A DNA stretch of 64,000 bases from the NCBI RefSeq assembly GCF_007860185.1, contig NZ_SJPY01000004.1, positions 532,214 through 596,213 on the forward strand, given 5' to 3'. Shown here in pieces: positions 56,301 through 64,000 of this stretch (position 1 is the stretch's first letter; each line of letters begins with the position of its first letter). The DNA is from Novipirellula aureliae. Its GTDB lineage: Bacteria > Planctomycetota > Planctomycetia > Pirellulales > Pirellulaceae. The translations under genes were made by a program, and so were the position numbers. The notes under the pieces are model-generated. The model worked only from the letters and a program-made list of their open reading frames with translations. It searched no databases and was not told the DNA's origin.

Positions 56301-57779
56301 CTAGTTGACCGCACCGCCGGCGATCACGTCTGATGGGTAGGCATGCATTCCGTGTTCGGAAATATCCAAGCCAGCCGCTTCGTGCTCTGCAGAGACTCGT
56401 AAGAATCCGATTGCCTTGAGTGCGAAGAACAGAATAGCCATCGTCGCAAAGGCCCATACAACGATGACGCCCGTCGATAAGCACTGAACCCAGATGAACT
56501 CACCACGGCTCAGCAAGACATCGTTTACTTCCGGCAGCTCGCCGAACAAGCCGGTCGCCAAGCCACCCCAAACACCGCACAAACCGTGAACAGGCCATGC
56601 ACCGACGGGGTCATCAATCTTGACCTTATCAAGCAGCACAATACCGAGTACGACCAAGGCACCGCCGATGGCACCGATAAGAAGTGATTCACCCTGGCTA
56701 ACGCGATCGCAGTTCGCTGTGATCGCAACCAAACCGCCGAGTACACCATTGAGTGCCATCGTCAGATCGGGCTTGCCGAACAATGCCCAGCCAGTAACCA
56801 GTGCTGTCACTGCACCCGCAGCTGCAGCTAAAGTCGTTGTGAGTGCGATATAGGTTGTCGCTTCCGCATTGGCAGCACCCGAGTAAGTCAATTGGCTACC
56901 AGGATTAAAGCCATACCAACCCACCCAAAGGATGAAGACACCAAGTGCAGCGAAGGCAATGTTGTGCCCAGGAAGCGGTACGCTTTTCCCATCCGATGTG
57001 TAACGTCCGAGCCTAGGCCCTAAAGCGATCGCACCAGCCAATCCTGCGAAGCCGCCGACCGCGTGAACAACGACACTTCCTGCGAAGTCTTGGAAGCCCA
57101 TCGCATCCAAGAAACCGCCGCCCCATTTCCAACCACCACTGATCGGATAGATCAATCCCGTCAGAAACGCACTGTAAATCAGATACGCACCAAACTTCAT
57201 CCGTCCCGCAACGGCACCCGAAACGATTGTCGCCGCGGTGGCAGCAAACGCTACCTGGAATAAGAAGTCGGCACTATGGCTGAAACCGTACTCCAAGTTG
57301 GGTGTCACATCACGATCAACCCAAGGACCCGCATAGCCGAGGATCCCATCGCCGATAATATTGAAGTCGCCTGGATACATGATCCCCCAACCGACAAAGA
57401 GGAACAGGATCACCCCGACCCCCAAATCCATTACATTTTTGGCCAAGATGTTGACCGTGTTTTTGGCGGAGTTCAAACCGACTTCCACCATCGCGAAACC
57501 TGCTTGCATAAACAGGACCAAGACGGCACAGAGAAACATGATCAACGTATTGATGGTATAGTCGAGCGAGGCACCTTCGGTAACCGGTGCGGCCTCTTCA
57601 ACGGCGGCATCGACTGCGCCCGCGTCGGTAGCGACTTCAACATCCATGGAAACTGCAACTGGCTCATCCTGAGCCGATGCAACCGACGCGAGCGGCAGAC
57701 CGACTCCCATCATCCCTAAACACATCAAAACGGCTGTGCACATCACAATGTGCAGTGGTACTCTAAAACTGTGGAACAT
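56301..57779 (-). CDS. amtB: Ammonium transporter
   Basis: The 492-residue inner-membrane protein has an N-terminal leader (about 1-36) and an extra acidic, Ala-rich extension, then the Amt core. The conserved twin-His pair appears as FAGSVVVHAVGGFAGLAG and WPVHGLCGVWGG. NIAFAALGVFILWVGWYGFN and SGGWKWGGGFLDAMGFQDF are typical. It imports ammonium; the neighbouring P-II protein normally blocks it when nitrogen is plentiful. The leader suggests processing at SVASAQ. Confidence 0.95.
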   Translation of the reverse strand: MFHSFRVPLHIVMCTAVLMCLGMMGVGLPLASVASAQDEPVAVSMDVEVATDAGAVDAAVEEAAPVTEGASLDYTINTLIMFLCAVLVLFMQAGFAMVEVGLNSAKNTVNILAKNVMDLGVGVILFLFVGWGIMYPGDFNIIGDGILGYAGPWVDRDVTPNLEYGFSHSADFLFQVAFAATAATIVSGAVAGRMKFGAYLIYSAFLTGLIYPISGGWKWGGGFLDAMGFQDFAGSVVVHAVGGFAGLAGAIALGPRLGRYTSDGKSVPLPGHNIAFAALGVFILWVGWYGFNPGSQLTYSGAANAEATTYIALTTTLAAAAGAVTALVTGWALFGKPDLTMALNGVLGGLVAITANCDRVSQGESLLIGAIGGALVVLGIVLLDKVKIDDPVGAWPVHGLCGVWGGLATGLFGELPEVNDVLLSRGEFIWVQCLSTGVIVVWAFATMAILFFALKAIGFLRVSAEHEAAGLDISEHGMHAYPSDVIAGGAVN

Positions 57780-58371
57780 TCAAACGCCTACTTTCTTGCT
57801 TCTAGGAGGTGAAACCGTAAACGCCGGCGCGCTACGATACTCCTGTAGCAATCCGCCAACGGTCATGAACTGCGGTACCTTCAAGGTTTCTCACCATCAA
57901 CTCCTGCCCGGGCCATCAATCAATCGCTCGCGAGCTAATCGCTGAAGAAACAGGTACCGCTTCAACGAAACCCATTCGTTAGCACGGGGCGGACCAAAAC
58001 GAATGATCCATACAACAATGACATCGCAAGTGCTTTCCGACAAATGAGTTAAAAAAACAAGAATGTTTTGTGAAGCTGCGGTTCCTGAGGTGCCAGCCCC
58101 CCGGCAAGCCAAGCGATTAAGCACGCAGCCAGTGGTCTGCATAGAATCTGGGCAGGCAGGGCGTTGTGAGCCGTAGCTCCGGTTTCTCGTGCACCCGATT
58201 GTTGATTGCAAGAAGACGCAGACCTGGCATCGAGAGCTTTCCCGCATGGACGCCGTCCAACTTGGAACGCGGAGCGACATCGGCGGCGTTCGCTGCCTAC
58301 GAAAAAAAGACGAGCCTCTACTTTCGCAGAAACCCGCCTTCTCAGGATGGTATTTTACGTTTGCCAGTTGC
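57780..58371. other. Intergenic region between amtB and porin 1
   Basis: Minus frames here (for example 57897-58421) overlap the porin end and lack coding character, so no gene is accepted. A sigma-54 promoter for amtB was looked for on the minus strand but no clear GG-N10-GC pair was found. The region presumably carries the amtB promoter. Confidence 0.35.
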
Positions 58372-59706
58372 CTAGAACGTAAAGACCGAGTCGATTCCGA
58401 ACGTGCTTTGGCTATCGCCATCCTTCAAACCGATGTTTTCTTGCTCATCCCAGTCCCAACGCATTTCGGGTCGGATCGTTACATTGGCATGAGGCCGATA
58501 ATTTACGCCGAGCGTGAGCGCGTAGATGTCTGTATTATCACCCACCGGGACCCCCAGCGTGCCTTCGGTCTGATACCATTCGAATCGGGCACCGACAGCG
58601 AAGCAATCATTGATGCTGCGAATCAGGTATTGGTTGATTCCAAACGTTTCACGAACCGTGCCGCCAACGCGGTCTTCACTCGACAAGAGGTCGCTTTGGA
58701 AAACGTACTGCAAATCGTCGGTCAACGAGACGTCAGCAACGAGCGAGTGCATGTAGCCTTTCTCGAATGCGTCTTGGTTGTTCGCAAAAACGCCGCCGAC
58801 GACGGCATATGTCAAAGCCACATCGTCGGAAATGGCCAAAGACGCACCGCCGAGGAACGAGTCGCCGTTGTCGTCGAAACCGCTATCCCAGCCCATGACG
58901 TAGCCACCATAAAGGTCGACTTTCTCCAGCCCCGAATAGGTCGCCAAGGCTCCGGTGTGCGTAAACGGTTCGCTGTTGTACATCGTGTAGGCATGACTAT
59001 AGAAGAAATTGCCGGTCGCTTGGACCACTTCCCAGCCGATGATTGTGTAGAAATGACCTGCCTTGACCGACCAATCACCGTAACCGACTTCCGCGTACAA
59101 CTGAGGAATCGCGTGCCCGTAATCGGGGCCGTTATTCCAGTCGTTGTCCCAGCTGTCGTTGTCGATTCCAAAGGCTTGGGTATCTTGACCGTCCGTACCG
59201 TAGATGTAATCCATTCGTCCACCGATGTCGAATCCGTTTGACGTATCGATTGCCTTTTCCGCGTACAACCATCCTTGTTGTAGTTGCACATTGTCGGGCC
59301 GTGTGTTGAACGTTCCGTTTAACCCTTCGCTGTGGTATCCCACGCTGGCCCATCCGCCCATCGAAAAGTTTCCACATTCGCCAAACAGCACAAGTGGATC
59401 ACCGAGGTCGCATTCGCAGCCACGATCAAAAATGCTGTAGCCGGTTTCGTCACAGAAATTGTCGCATGAATCGAATCCACAACTCGGCTCCGCGCTGCAT
59501 GTTGGCTCGAATCCACAACTTGGCTCGGCGACTTCACAACCGCAGGAAATATCACCATAGGAGGTCTCGCCACATTGCTGGCAAGAGACCTGGGCGATGC
59601 CAGCATGCTGCTCAGCGTCTGTTTGGTAATACTCCCGATTTCCATCGGCGGCAAAGCCGGTACCACAACAGAGCATAGCAGCCAGTGCCAAATATTTTCG
59701 TTTCAT
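58372..59706 (-). CDS. Outer-membrane porin with Cys-rich N-terminus (paralog 1)
   Basis: The 444-residue protein has a signal peptide (MKRKYLALAAMLCCGTGFAA) and a mature N-terminus rich in Cys and Gly (CQQCGETSYGDISCGCEVAE, about 40-60). A beta-barrel region follows, rich in Gly, Asn, Tyr and Asp, with GGWASVGYHSEGLNGTFNTR near 135 and ending STFGIDSVFTF. It resembles BBP2/OmpL-like porins. ATG at 59706 has GGGGGAG upstream; the longer frame to 59748 is not needed. It is a paralog of the next porin, both on the minus strand. Confidence 0.85.
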   Translation of the reverse strand: MKRKYLALAAMLCCGTGFAADGNREYYQTDAEQHAGIAQVSCQQCGETSYGDISCGCEVAEPSCGFEPTCSAEPSCGFDSCDNFCDETGYSIFDRGCECDLGDPLVLFGECGNFSMGGWASVGYHSEGLNGTFNTRPDNVQLQQGWLYAEKAIDTSNGFDIGGRMDYIYGTDGQDTQAFGIDNDSWDNDWNNGPDYGHAIPQLYAEVGYGDWSVKAGHFYTIIGWEVVQATGNFFYSHAYTMYNSEPFTHTGALATYSGLEKVDLYGGYVMGWDSGFDDNGDSFLGGASLAISDDVALTYAVVGGVFANNQDAFEKGYMHSLVADVSLTDDLQYVFQSDLLSSEDRVGGTVRETFGINQYLIRSINDCFAVGARFEWYQTEGTLGVPVGDNTDIYALTLGVNYRPHANVTIRPEMRWDWDEQENIGLKDGDSQSTFGIDSVFTF

Positions 59707-59914
59707 TTTCGTGGACTCCCCCGTCCTTACCGCTTTTCTGCTTACCAATCATCTCGCTTTCATCCGAACCGCTACCCATGAGCGGTCCAGCGAGAACTAA
59801 TCGCCTAAACCGAACTATCGGCACGATTCATTCAGAGAATTGAGTCGGAAGCGGTGCAAGTGAGGGGTTCTTTGGGGACGATTGTTCCCGTATGGTAAGA
59901 TGTGCCGGTTAGGC

Positions 59915-59957
59915 GAAGAAAAAGCCCCGGCTATCCAAATGGAGATAGCCGGGGCTC
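59915..59957 (-). terminator. Rho-independent terminator after porin 2
   Basis: On the minus strand AGCCCCGGCTATC and GATAGCCGGGGCT (13-bp stem, 8-nt loop) are followed by TTTTCTTC. It lies 33 bp after the stop codon of porin 2 and separates the two paralogous porin genes. The plus-strand flank CATTTTG could also weakly terminate. Confidence 0.9.
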
Positions 59958-59989
59958 ATTTTGTTTCAGTTCTTTCTTTAAGCTTTTGC

Positions 59990-61288
59990 CTAGAAAGTGA
60001 TAACCGAATCGATTCCGAACGTGGTTTGATGATCTCCATCGTCGAGACCAATCAACTGGTCGTCATCCCAATCCCAGCGGATTTCGGGACGAACGACAAC
60101 GTTTGCGATCGGACGATAGTTCAATCCCAAGGTCAACTCGTAGACGTCGCTTTGTTGCAGCGTGTCATCCGTGTCGTCATCTGGGGTTCCATTGTCATTG
60201 TTGAAAACACCTTCTTGATCGTACCATTCGAAACGTCCGCCAACTGCCAAGCGATCGCTAAGCGTATAGATCAAGTATTGGTTGATACCAAATGTTTTCC
60301 GAGAGGTTGCACCCGTGCGATCATCGGAGTCGAGATAGTCGCTTTGGAAGATGTATTGCAAGTTTTCCGTAAGGGCCAAATCGGCAACGATGGACTGCAT
60401 GTAGCCCTTCTCGTAAGCATCTTGATTGTTGGCGAAAACGCCTCCGACGGTTGCATAAGTTACAGTCAAATCGTCCGAGAGTGCGACGGACAATCCACCG
60501 AGGAACGCATCGCCGTTGTCTTCGAATCCGCTATCCCAGCCAAGAACGTAGCCACCATAAGCGGTGACGTTGTCGTTCACGTTGTACGTAGCCAAAGCAC
60601 CTGTGTGCGTAAACGGCTCGCTGTTGTACATCGTGTAAGCATGGCTGTAGAAGAAGTTACCGGTCGCTTGGACAACTTCCCACCCGATGATCGTATAGAA
60701 GTGACCTGCCTTAACCGACCAATCGCCGTAACCGACTTCCGCGTACAACTGAGGAATCGCGCTTCCGTAATCGGATCCGTTGTCCCATCCGTTGTCCCAG
60801 TGGTCATTGTCGATACCAAAGGACTGCGTATCTTGGGCGTCGGTACCATAGATGTAATCGATGCGTCCCCCGATATCGAAACCATGTGACGTATCGATTG
60901 CTTTTTCCGCGTACAACCAAGCTTGTTGCAGTTGCACCTCGTCAGGCCGGCTATTGAACAACGGCAAAGCCTCATTGTGATAGCCAATCGAAGCCCAACC
61001 ACCAGCACTCCAACCATTGTCGGTCGATCCGAACAATTCTAAAGGATCGCCTAGCGATCCACCGCCGAGACAGCCTGCGGGACCGCAGCCACTATCACAA
61101 CCGCTGTCGCAGCCAAAATCGCATGATGGCTCGACCATTTCGCATCCACAGACAGGTTCGCCACAATCGCAGTTCGATTGTTCGAAACATCCTACTTGTG
61201 AAATGCCGTATGCTTGGTCTGCTGAAGCGACCCCGGCATTCACGCCGCAGGCCAACATCGCAACCAGAGCAAGTTTGCTAATTTTCAT
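59990..61288 (-). CDS. Outer-membrane porin with Cys-rich N-terminus (paralog 2)
   Basis: The 432-residue protein has a signal peptide (MKISKLALVAMLACGVNAGV) and a mature N-terminus very rich in Cys (CDCGEPVCGCEMVEPSCDFG, then CDSGCDSGCGPAGC). The beta-barrel part includes GGWASIGYHNEALPLFNSRP, and the C-terminus HQTTFGIDSVITF is nearly the same as paralog 1. The shared core, for example EVGYGDWSVKAGHFYTIIGW, is almost identical in both. ATG at 61288 has GGGGAG upstream. It is probably a general or substrate-specific outer-membrane channel. Confidence 0.87.
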   Translation of the reverse strand: MKISKLALVAMLACGVNAGVASADQAYGISQVGCFEQSNCDCGEPVCGCEMVEPSCDFGCDSGCDSGCGPAGCLGGGSLGDPLELFGSTDNGWSAGGWASIGYHNEALPLFNSRPDEVQLQQAWLYAEKAIDTSHGFDIGGRIDYIYGTDAQDTQSFGIDNDHWDNGWDNGSDYGSAIPQLYAEVGYGDWSVKAGHFYTIIGWEVVQATGNFFYSHAYTMYNSEPFTHTGALATYNVNDNVTAYGGYVLGWDSGFEDNGDAFLGGLSVALSDDLTVTYATVGGVFANNQDAYEKGYMQSIVADLALTENLQYIFQSDYLDSDDRTGATSRKTFGINQYLIYTLSDRLAVGGRFEWYDQEGVFNNDNGTPDDDTDDTLQQSDVYELTLGLNYRPIANVVVRPEIRWDWDDDQLIGLDDGDHQTTFGIDSVITF

Positions 61289-61755
61289 CTTGTGTTCTAC
61301 TCCCCAAAATCCGTAACGGGTGAAATTTCTTTTTTTTTGGCAATTGCCGCGTGATCTCCCACAACGATGGCTCGCTATTAGGACTCGCGAGATAACCATC
61401 TCCCGCTCTAGGTCGCTCGAGGCCGAACTTCCGCCTGACTACCTCTTTTGATCGAGGTTCACGTCAAGTTGACAATCGACTTCCCAGCACCACGCTAAGT
61501 CTTCGTAATTTGATATCGGATTGTTATTTGGTTGTTATTGCCATTTAATTCCGAAAATTCGCACTAAGCCAATCGAGGGGTGAAACAAACGCTTACTGGC
61601 AAAAATGTACACCCTAGGCAAAGAATGACGATTAGAAAAAATGTGGCGAGTCTCGCCTATCGATCGTTCATGGAGTTCATTTCGAAGGAATGAATCGCTA
61701 TAACATTGGCTCTCTCATTATTTGTCTACCTCTCGATCCGATAAGTGAACCCGCG
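61289..61755. other. Divergent region between porin 2 and ftsY
   Basis: No gene is supported in this 467-bp gap, apart from an optional 22-codon extension of ftsY from 61690. AT-rich stretches (for example GATATCGGATTGTTATTTGG near 61511) may hold promoters for both divergent genes, but no consensus boxes were convincing. Confidence 0.35.
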
Positions 61756-62712
61756 ATGGCTTTTTGGCGATCCAAGAAAACAGAATCCACCGAGCCGGCC
61801 GGCGTCATTGCCAAAATGGTCTCAGGACTTCAAAAAACACGTCGTACGCTCAATACCGACATCCGTGATTTGTTCAAAAGTCAAGGTCGGCTCGTCGATG
61901 ATGAGCTTCTTGACGAGTTGTTTTCTAAGTTGATTCGAACGGATATGGGCACGGGCCCCGCCGAGATCATTCGCGACGACGTTGCCCGCCGATTGCGCGG
62001 CCGAGTCGTGCAATTGGAAGAGGTGCTCGAAACGATCACCGAGCAAACGCGATCCATGCTAGCGCAAGAGTCGACGGGTTTGCGGTTCGCCGATTCGCCG
62101 CCAACGGTCATTCTTGTTGTCGGAGTCAATGGTAGTGGCAAAACGACCTCGATCGGAAAACTGGCCTACCATCTTCATTCAACCGGCAAGAAAGTGGTCT
62201 TGGGGGCTGGCGATACGTTCCGAGCCGCAGCGGTAGAACAACTCACCATTTGGGCCGGCCGGATCGGCTGCGACATCGTGAAAGGAAATGAGGGAGCTGA
62301 TCCCGCATCGGTAGCCTATCAAACGGTTGAACGGGGCGTACAAACGGGTGCCGATGTGGTCATCATCGATACCGCTGGGCGTTTGCAAACACAAACCAAC
62401 TTGATGCAACAACTCGACAAAATTCGCCGCGTCGTCGACAAAAAGATCGAAGGAGCACCGCACGAAGTCTTGCTCGTACTCGATGCAACCTCGGGCCAAA
62501 ACGCGATCAGCCAAGCGAAAGGGTTTAGCGAAGCCGCTGGTTGCACCGGAATCATTTTGGCCAAACTCGATGGGTCCGCTAAGGGAGGCGTGATCTTGCC
62601 AATCCGTGAGCAGTTCGATTTGCCAGTGAAATTTGTGGGGCTTGGTGAAAGAGTCGAGGACATCGCCTCCTTTGACGCCGACTCCTTCGCCTCTGCCCTT
62701 TTCGCCGAGTGA
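61756..62712 (+). CDS. ftsY: Signal recognition particle receptor FtsY
   Basis: The 318-residue GTPase has an N-terminal helical domain (LQKTRRTLNTDIRDLFKSQG) and the NG domain with G1 VGVNGSGKTTSIGKLA (about 118-133), DTFRAAAVEQL, G3 IIDTAGRLQTQTNLM and G4 LAKLDGSAKGG. The acidic A-domain of E. coli FtsY is absent, as in many bacteria. It docks SRP-ribosome complexes at the membrane. ATG at 61756 (MAFWRSKKTES) was chosen; an upstream in-frame ATG at 61690 would add 22 residues. Confidence 0.95.
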   Translation: MAFWRSKKTESTEPAGVIAKMVSGLQKTRRTLNTDIRDLFKSQGRLVDDELLDELFSKLIRTDMGTGPAEIIRDDVARRLRGRVVQLEEVLETITEQTRSMLAQESTGLRFADSPPTVILVVGVNGSGKTTSIGKLAYHLHSTGKKVVLGAGDTFRAAAVEQLTIWAGRIGCDIVKGNEGADPASVAYQTVERGVQTGADVVIIDTAGRLQTQTNLMQQLDKIRRVVDKKIEGAPHEVLLVLDATSGQNAISQAKGFSEAAGCTGIILAKLDGSAKGGVILPIREQFDLPVKFVGLGERVEDIASFDADSFASALFAE

Positions 62713-62823
62713 ACGACTCTCGGATACCGCTTGACCAACTGTCCGATTGAAAAACAAAAAACGCTTGCAGCAGTCATCCCGGTGTTTCACATTCGCATTG
62801 CGGCAACGGTGCCGCAATGTCGC

Positions 62824-63138
62824 TCAGCTCCACGAGCTGATTGCGTCCATCGATTGGCTCAGACCCACTGTCAATCCCAGGCGGCCGATGTTTTCCGCTC
62901 GGAGAGCAGAGCAAAGCAGAGCGTCAATCGCCGCGAAAGAACACAGGTCGCAGCGATAAAGGATGCCGGGTCTCTCGTTGGCCGACTCAACCTGCAAGCG
63001 ATCTAGCTCCGGCAAAAAGCGTGTTTCACGACTCCACCATCCCACCAAATCCCAATCGCTCTCCTTGCCCTTGGGACTCTCAAGGCTAGATTTCTTTGTG
63101 TCACGCAGAACTTGCTGTTCCGCGTGATCCTTTTCCAA
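62824..63138 (-). CDS. Uncertain hypothetical protein
   Basis: A 104-codon frame in the 511-bp gap between ftsY and the terminal secreted protein begins MEKDHAEQQVLRDTKKSSLE and contains YRCDLCSFAAIDALLCSALR. Composition is protein-like, but I recognise no family and see no clear ribosome binding site. It is convergent with ftsY. Nothing else is seen in the gap. Confidence 0.35.
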   Translation of the reverse strand: MEKDHAEQQVLRDTKKSSLESPKGKESDWDLVGWWSRETRFLPELDRLQVESANERPGILYRCDLCSFAAIDALLCSALRAENIGRLGLTVGLSQSMDAISSWS

Positions 63139-63223
63139 GATGGAAGAAGCGTTATCGCCAAAGGACTTAGGCGACGATTACGACGGAGTTTCCAAATAGG
63201 TTTAGGATAAGGATAGAAGTCCC

Positions 63224-64000
63224 ATGCGATCCCCCATTCTGTTTACGGTCTTGACGCTTGCTTGCTCGGCTCCTTTTTCCATGTCAGCCCGTGCGGCAAA
63301 CCAAGACAATGCACCTGAGATCTTTTTTGACCTACCACTCGTAACCGCCGGTTCAGCGTTGGACACAAGCACGTGCGATCAATTGATCGATGTTGAACTT
63401 CGCCTGTCGTCAATGATCGTCGCGCCGAAACCTCAGCGGATTGACCAGTGGATTGTTCGTTGCCAACCTCGGCAAGATGGAATTCAAATCGCGGACTATT
63501 CACCTCGTACGGAAGTAGCCAGCCGTATTCAAGGTCCGATACAAGTGAAAACGACCGATGAGAAAACGGAATCGTTTGGACTCTCGATCAACGGGACCTA
63601 TGGCGATCTGGCTAAAGGCAATGCCGGAACCGATCGCGGTAGCAAGCAAGCCGAATGTCTCCAGTACGATCGGATAGCCCCGGTTCACGCCGTCACCGCT
63701 TCGGGCACGATCAATCGAGGACGCGGGGTCTATTTCAAATTGAAGTGGACGGAACAACAAGTTTTGGAAGGCGAAAAAGTGTTCCACTTGACCTTGAACG
63801 TCCCCGCCACTTGGCGTAGCGGACTGGTCGACGTTTCGGTGATTGCCCAAAGCGAAAAAAAATCGTTCGGCGGTTGGGATCGCGACGTCGTGACACTCGG
63901 ACGAGCCAATTTTGTTGTTGCCGTCTACCGCGCCGGTGATTCCGAAGCGATGGCCGCTGCTAAAAACTTGGCAGACGCTGAAGACACTCTTCGCCGAACC
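63224..64000 (+). CDS. Secreted protein, C-terminus beyond the window (unknown function)
   Basis: From ATG 63224 the frame is open to the window end (259 codons seen). It starts MRSPILFTVLTLACSAPFSM with a signal peptide ending near SARAA. The mature part is beta-rich with IFFDLPLVTAGSALDTSTCD, VYFKLKWTEQQVLEGEKVFH and VPATWRSGLVDVSVIAQSEK. AAGGATAGAAGTCCC before the ATG is a fair ribosome binding site. I do not recognise a family. It probably acts in the periplasm or outside the cell. Confidence 0.78.
   Translation, partial: MRSPILFTVLTLACSAPFSMSARAANQDNAPEIFFDLPLVTAGSALDTSTCDQLIDVELRLSSMIVAPKPQRIDQWIVRCQPRQDGIQIADYSPRTEVASRIQGPIQVKTTDEKTESFGLSINGTYGDLAKGNAGTDRGSKQAECLQYDRIAPVHAVTASGTINRGRGVYFKLKWTEQQVLEGEKVFHLTLNVPATWRSGLVDVSVIAQSEKKSFGGWDRDVVTLGRANFVVAVYRAGDSEAMAAAKNLADAEDTLRRT

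Noticed and set aside
57780-57900. Sigma-54 promoter before amtB
   Set aside because: GG and GC pairs found are not spaced by ten bases on the minus strand.
57897-58421. 174-codon minus frame between amtB and porin 1
   Set aside because: It overlaps the end of the porin gene in another frame and lacks domain features or a ribosome binding site.
58189-60889. Long plus-strand frames (350 and 335 codons) opposite the two porin genes
   Set aside because: They mirror the two paralogous porins on the opposite strand; the minus frames have signal peptides, ribosome binding sites and barrel features.

Overview
The window looks like chromosomal DNA of a planctomycete of the family Pirellulaceae (Rhodopirellula-like). 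Supporting signs are a secreted protein with an N-terminal LEPR-XLL-type motif and a C-terminal dockerin, a small protein with the WRRT..GWE motif, a DnaJ-like/GYF membrane protein next to a short Hsp70, and paired Cys-rich porins. LptE- and BamD-like lipoproteins show a Gram-negative-type envelope. No rRNA gene is seen, although a tRNA-Ile/tRNA-Ala pair of the kind usually found in an rRNA spacer is present. Genus assignment is inference from gene content.

Layout. 1-3.6 kb: a clipped gene start, a cobalamin riboswitch with a small membrane transporter, a tandem universal stress protein and an orphan ABC ATPase. 3.8-11.5 kb: HD-GYP protein, fumarase, DnaB, DnaA, GNAT protein. 12.2-19.5 kb: CDF metal exporter, HDOD protein, large secreted multidomain protein, PfkB kinase. 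19.8-27.6 kb: recG, small hypotheticals, and a tightly packed minus-strand run ruvX-folP-lptE-bamD-like-recO with a TPR gene upstream. 27.7-35.6 kb: a 1036-residue secreted DUF11-like protein, a DUF2780 protein, the J-like/Hsp70 pair and a metallophosphoesterase. 35.7-39.4 kb: a repeat-rich island with a degraded IS transposase, a roughly 64-bp stem-loop array, and a REP-associated (RAYT/IS200-like) transposase bracketed by inverted REP arrays. 39.6-46.6 kb: tRNA-Ala, tRNA-Ile, pyrB, an apparently inactive dihydroorotase, aldehyde dehydrogenase, PolX and tRNA-Ser. 47.1-55.6 kb: U32 peptidase, carB, an NtrC-like regulator, a DUF481-like outer-membrane protein and P-II. 56.3-64 kb: AmtB, two paralogous porins, FtsY and the start of a secreted protein that runs off the end.

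How the genes work together. pyrB, the pseudo-dihydroorotase and carB belong to pyrimidine synthesis. amtB and the P-II gene form a nitrogen module, with the NtrC-like regulator nearby. ruvX, recO, recG and polX serve DNA repair, and dnaA and dnaB serve replication. lptE, the bamD-like gene, the porins and the DUF481 protein serve the outer membrane.

The most notable points are the RAYT/REP island, a MITE-like family with terminal inverted repeats at three loci, the dihydroorotase that lacks its metal ligands, the P-II T-loop without Tyr51, the altered GAFTGA loop, a probable non-AUG start for RecG, and the isolated tRNA-Ile/tRNA-Ala pair with a long hairpin between the two genes.
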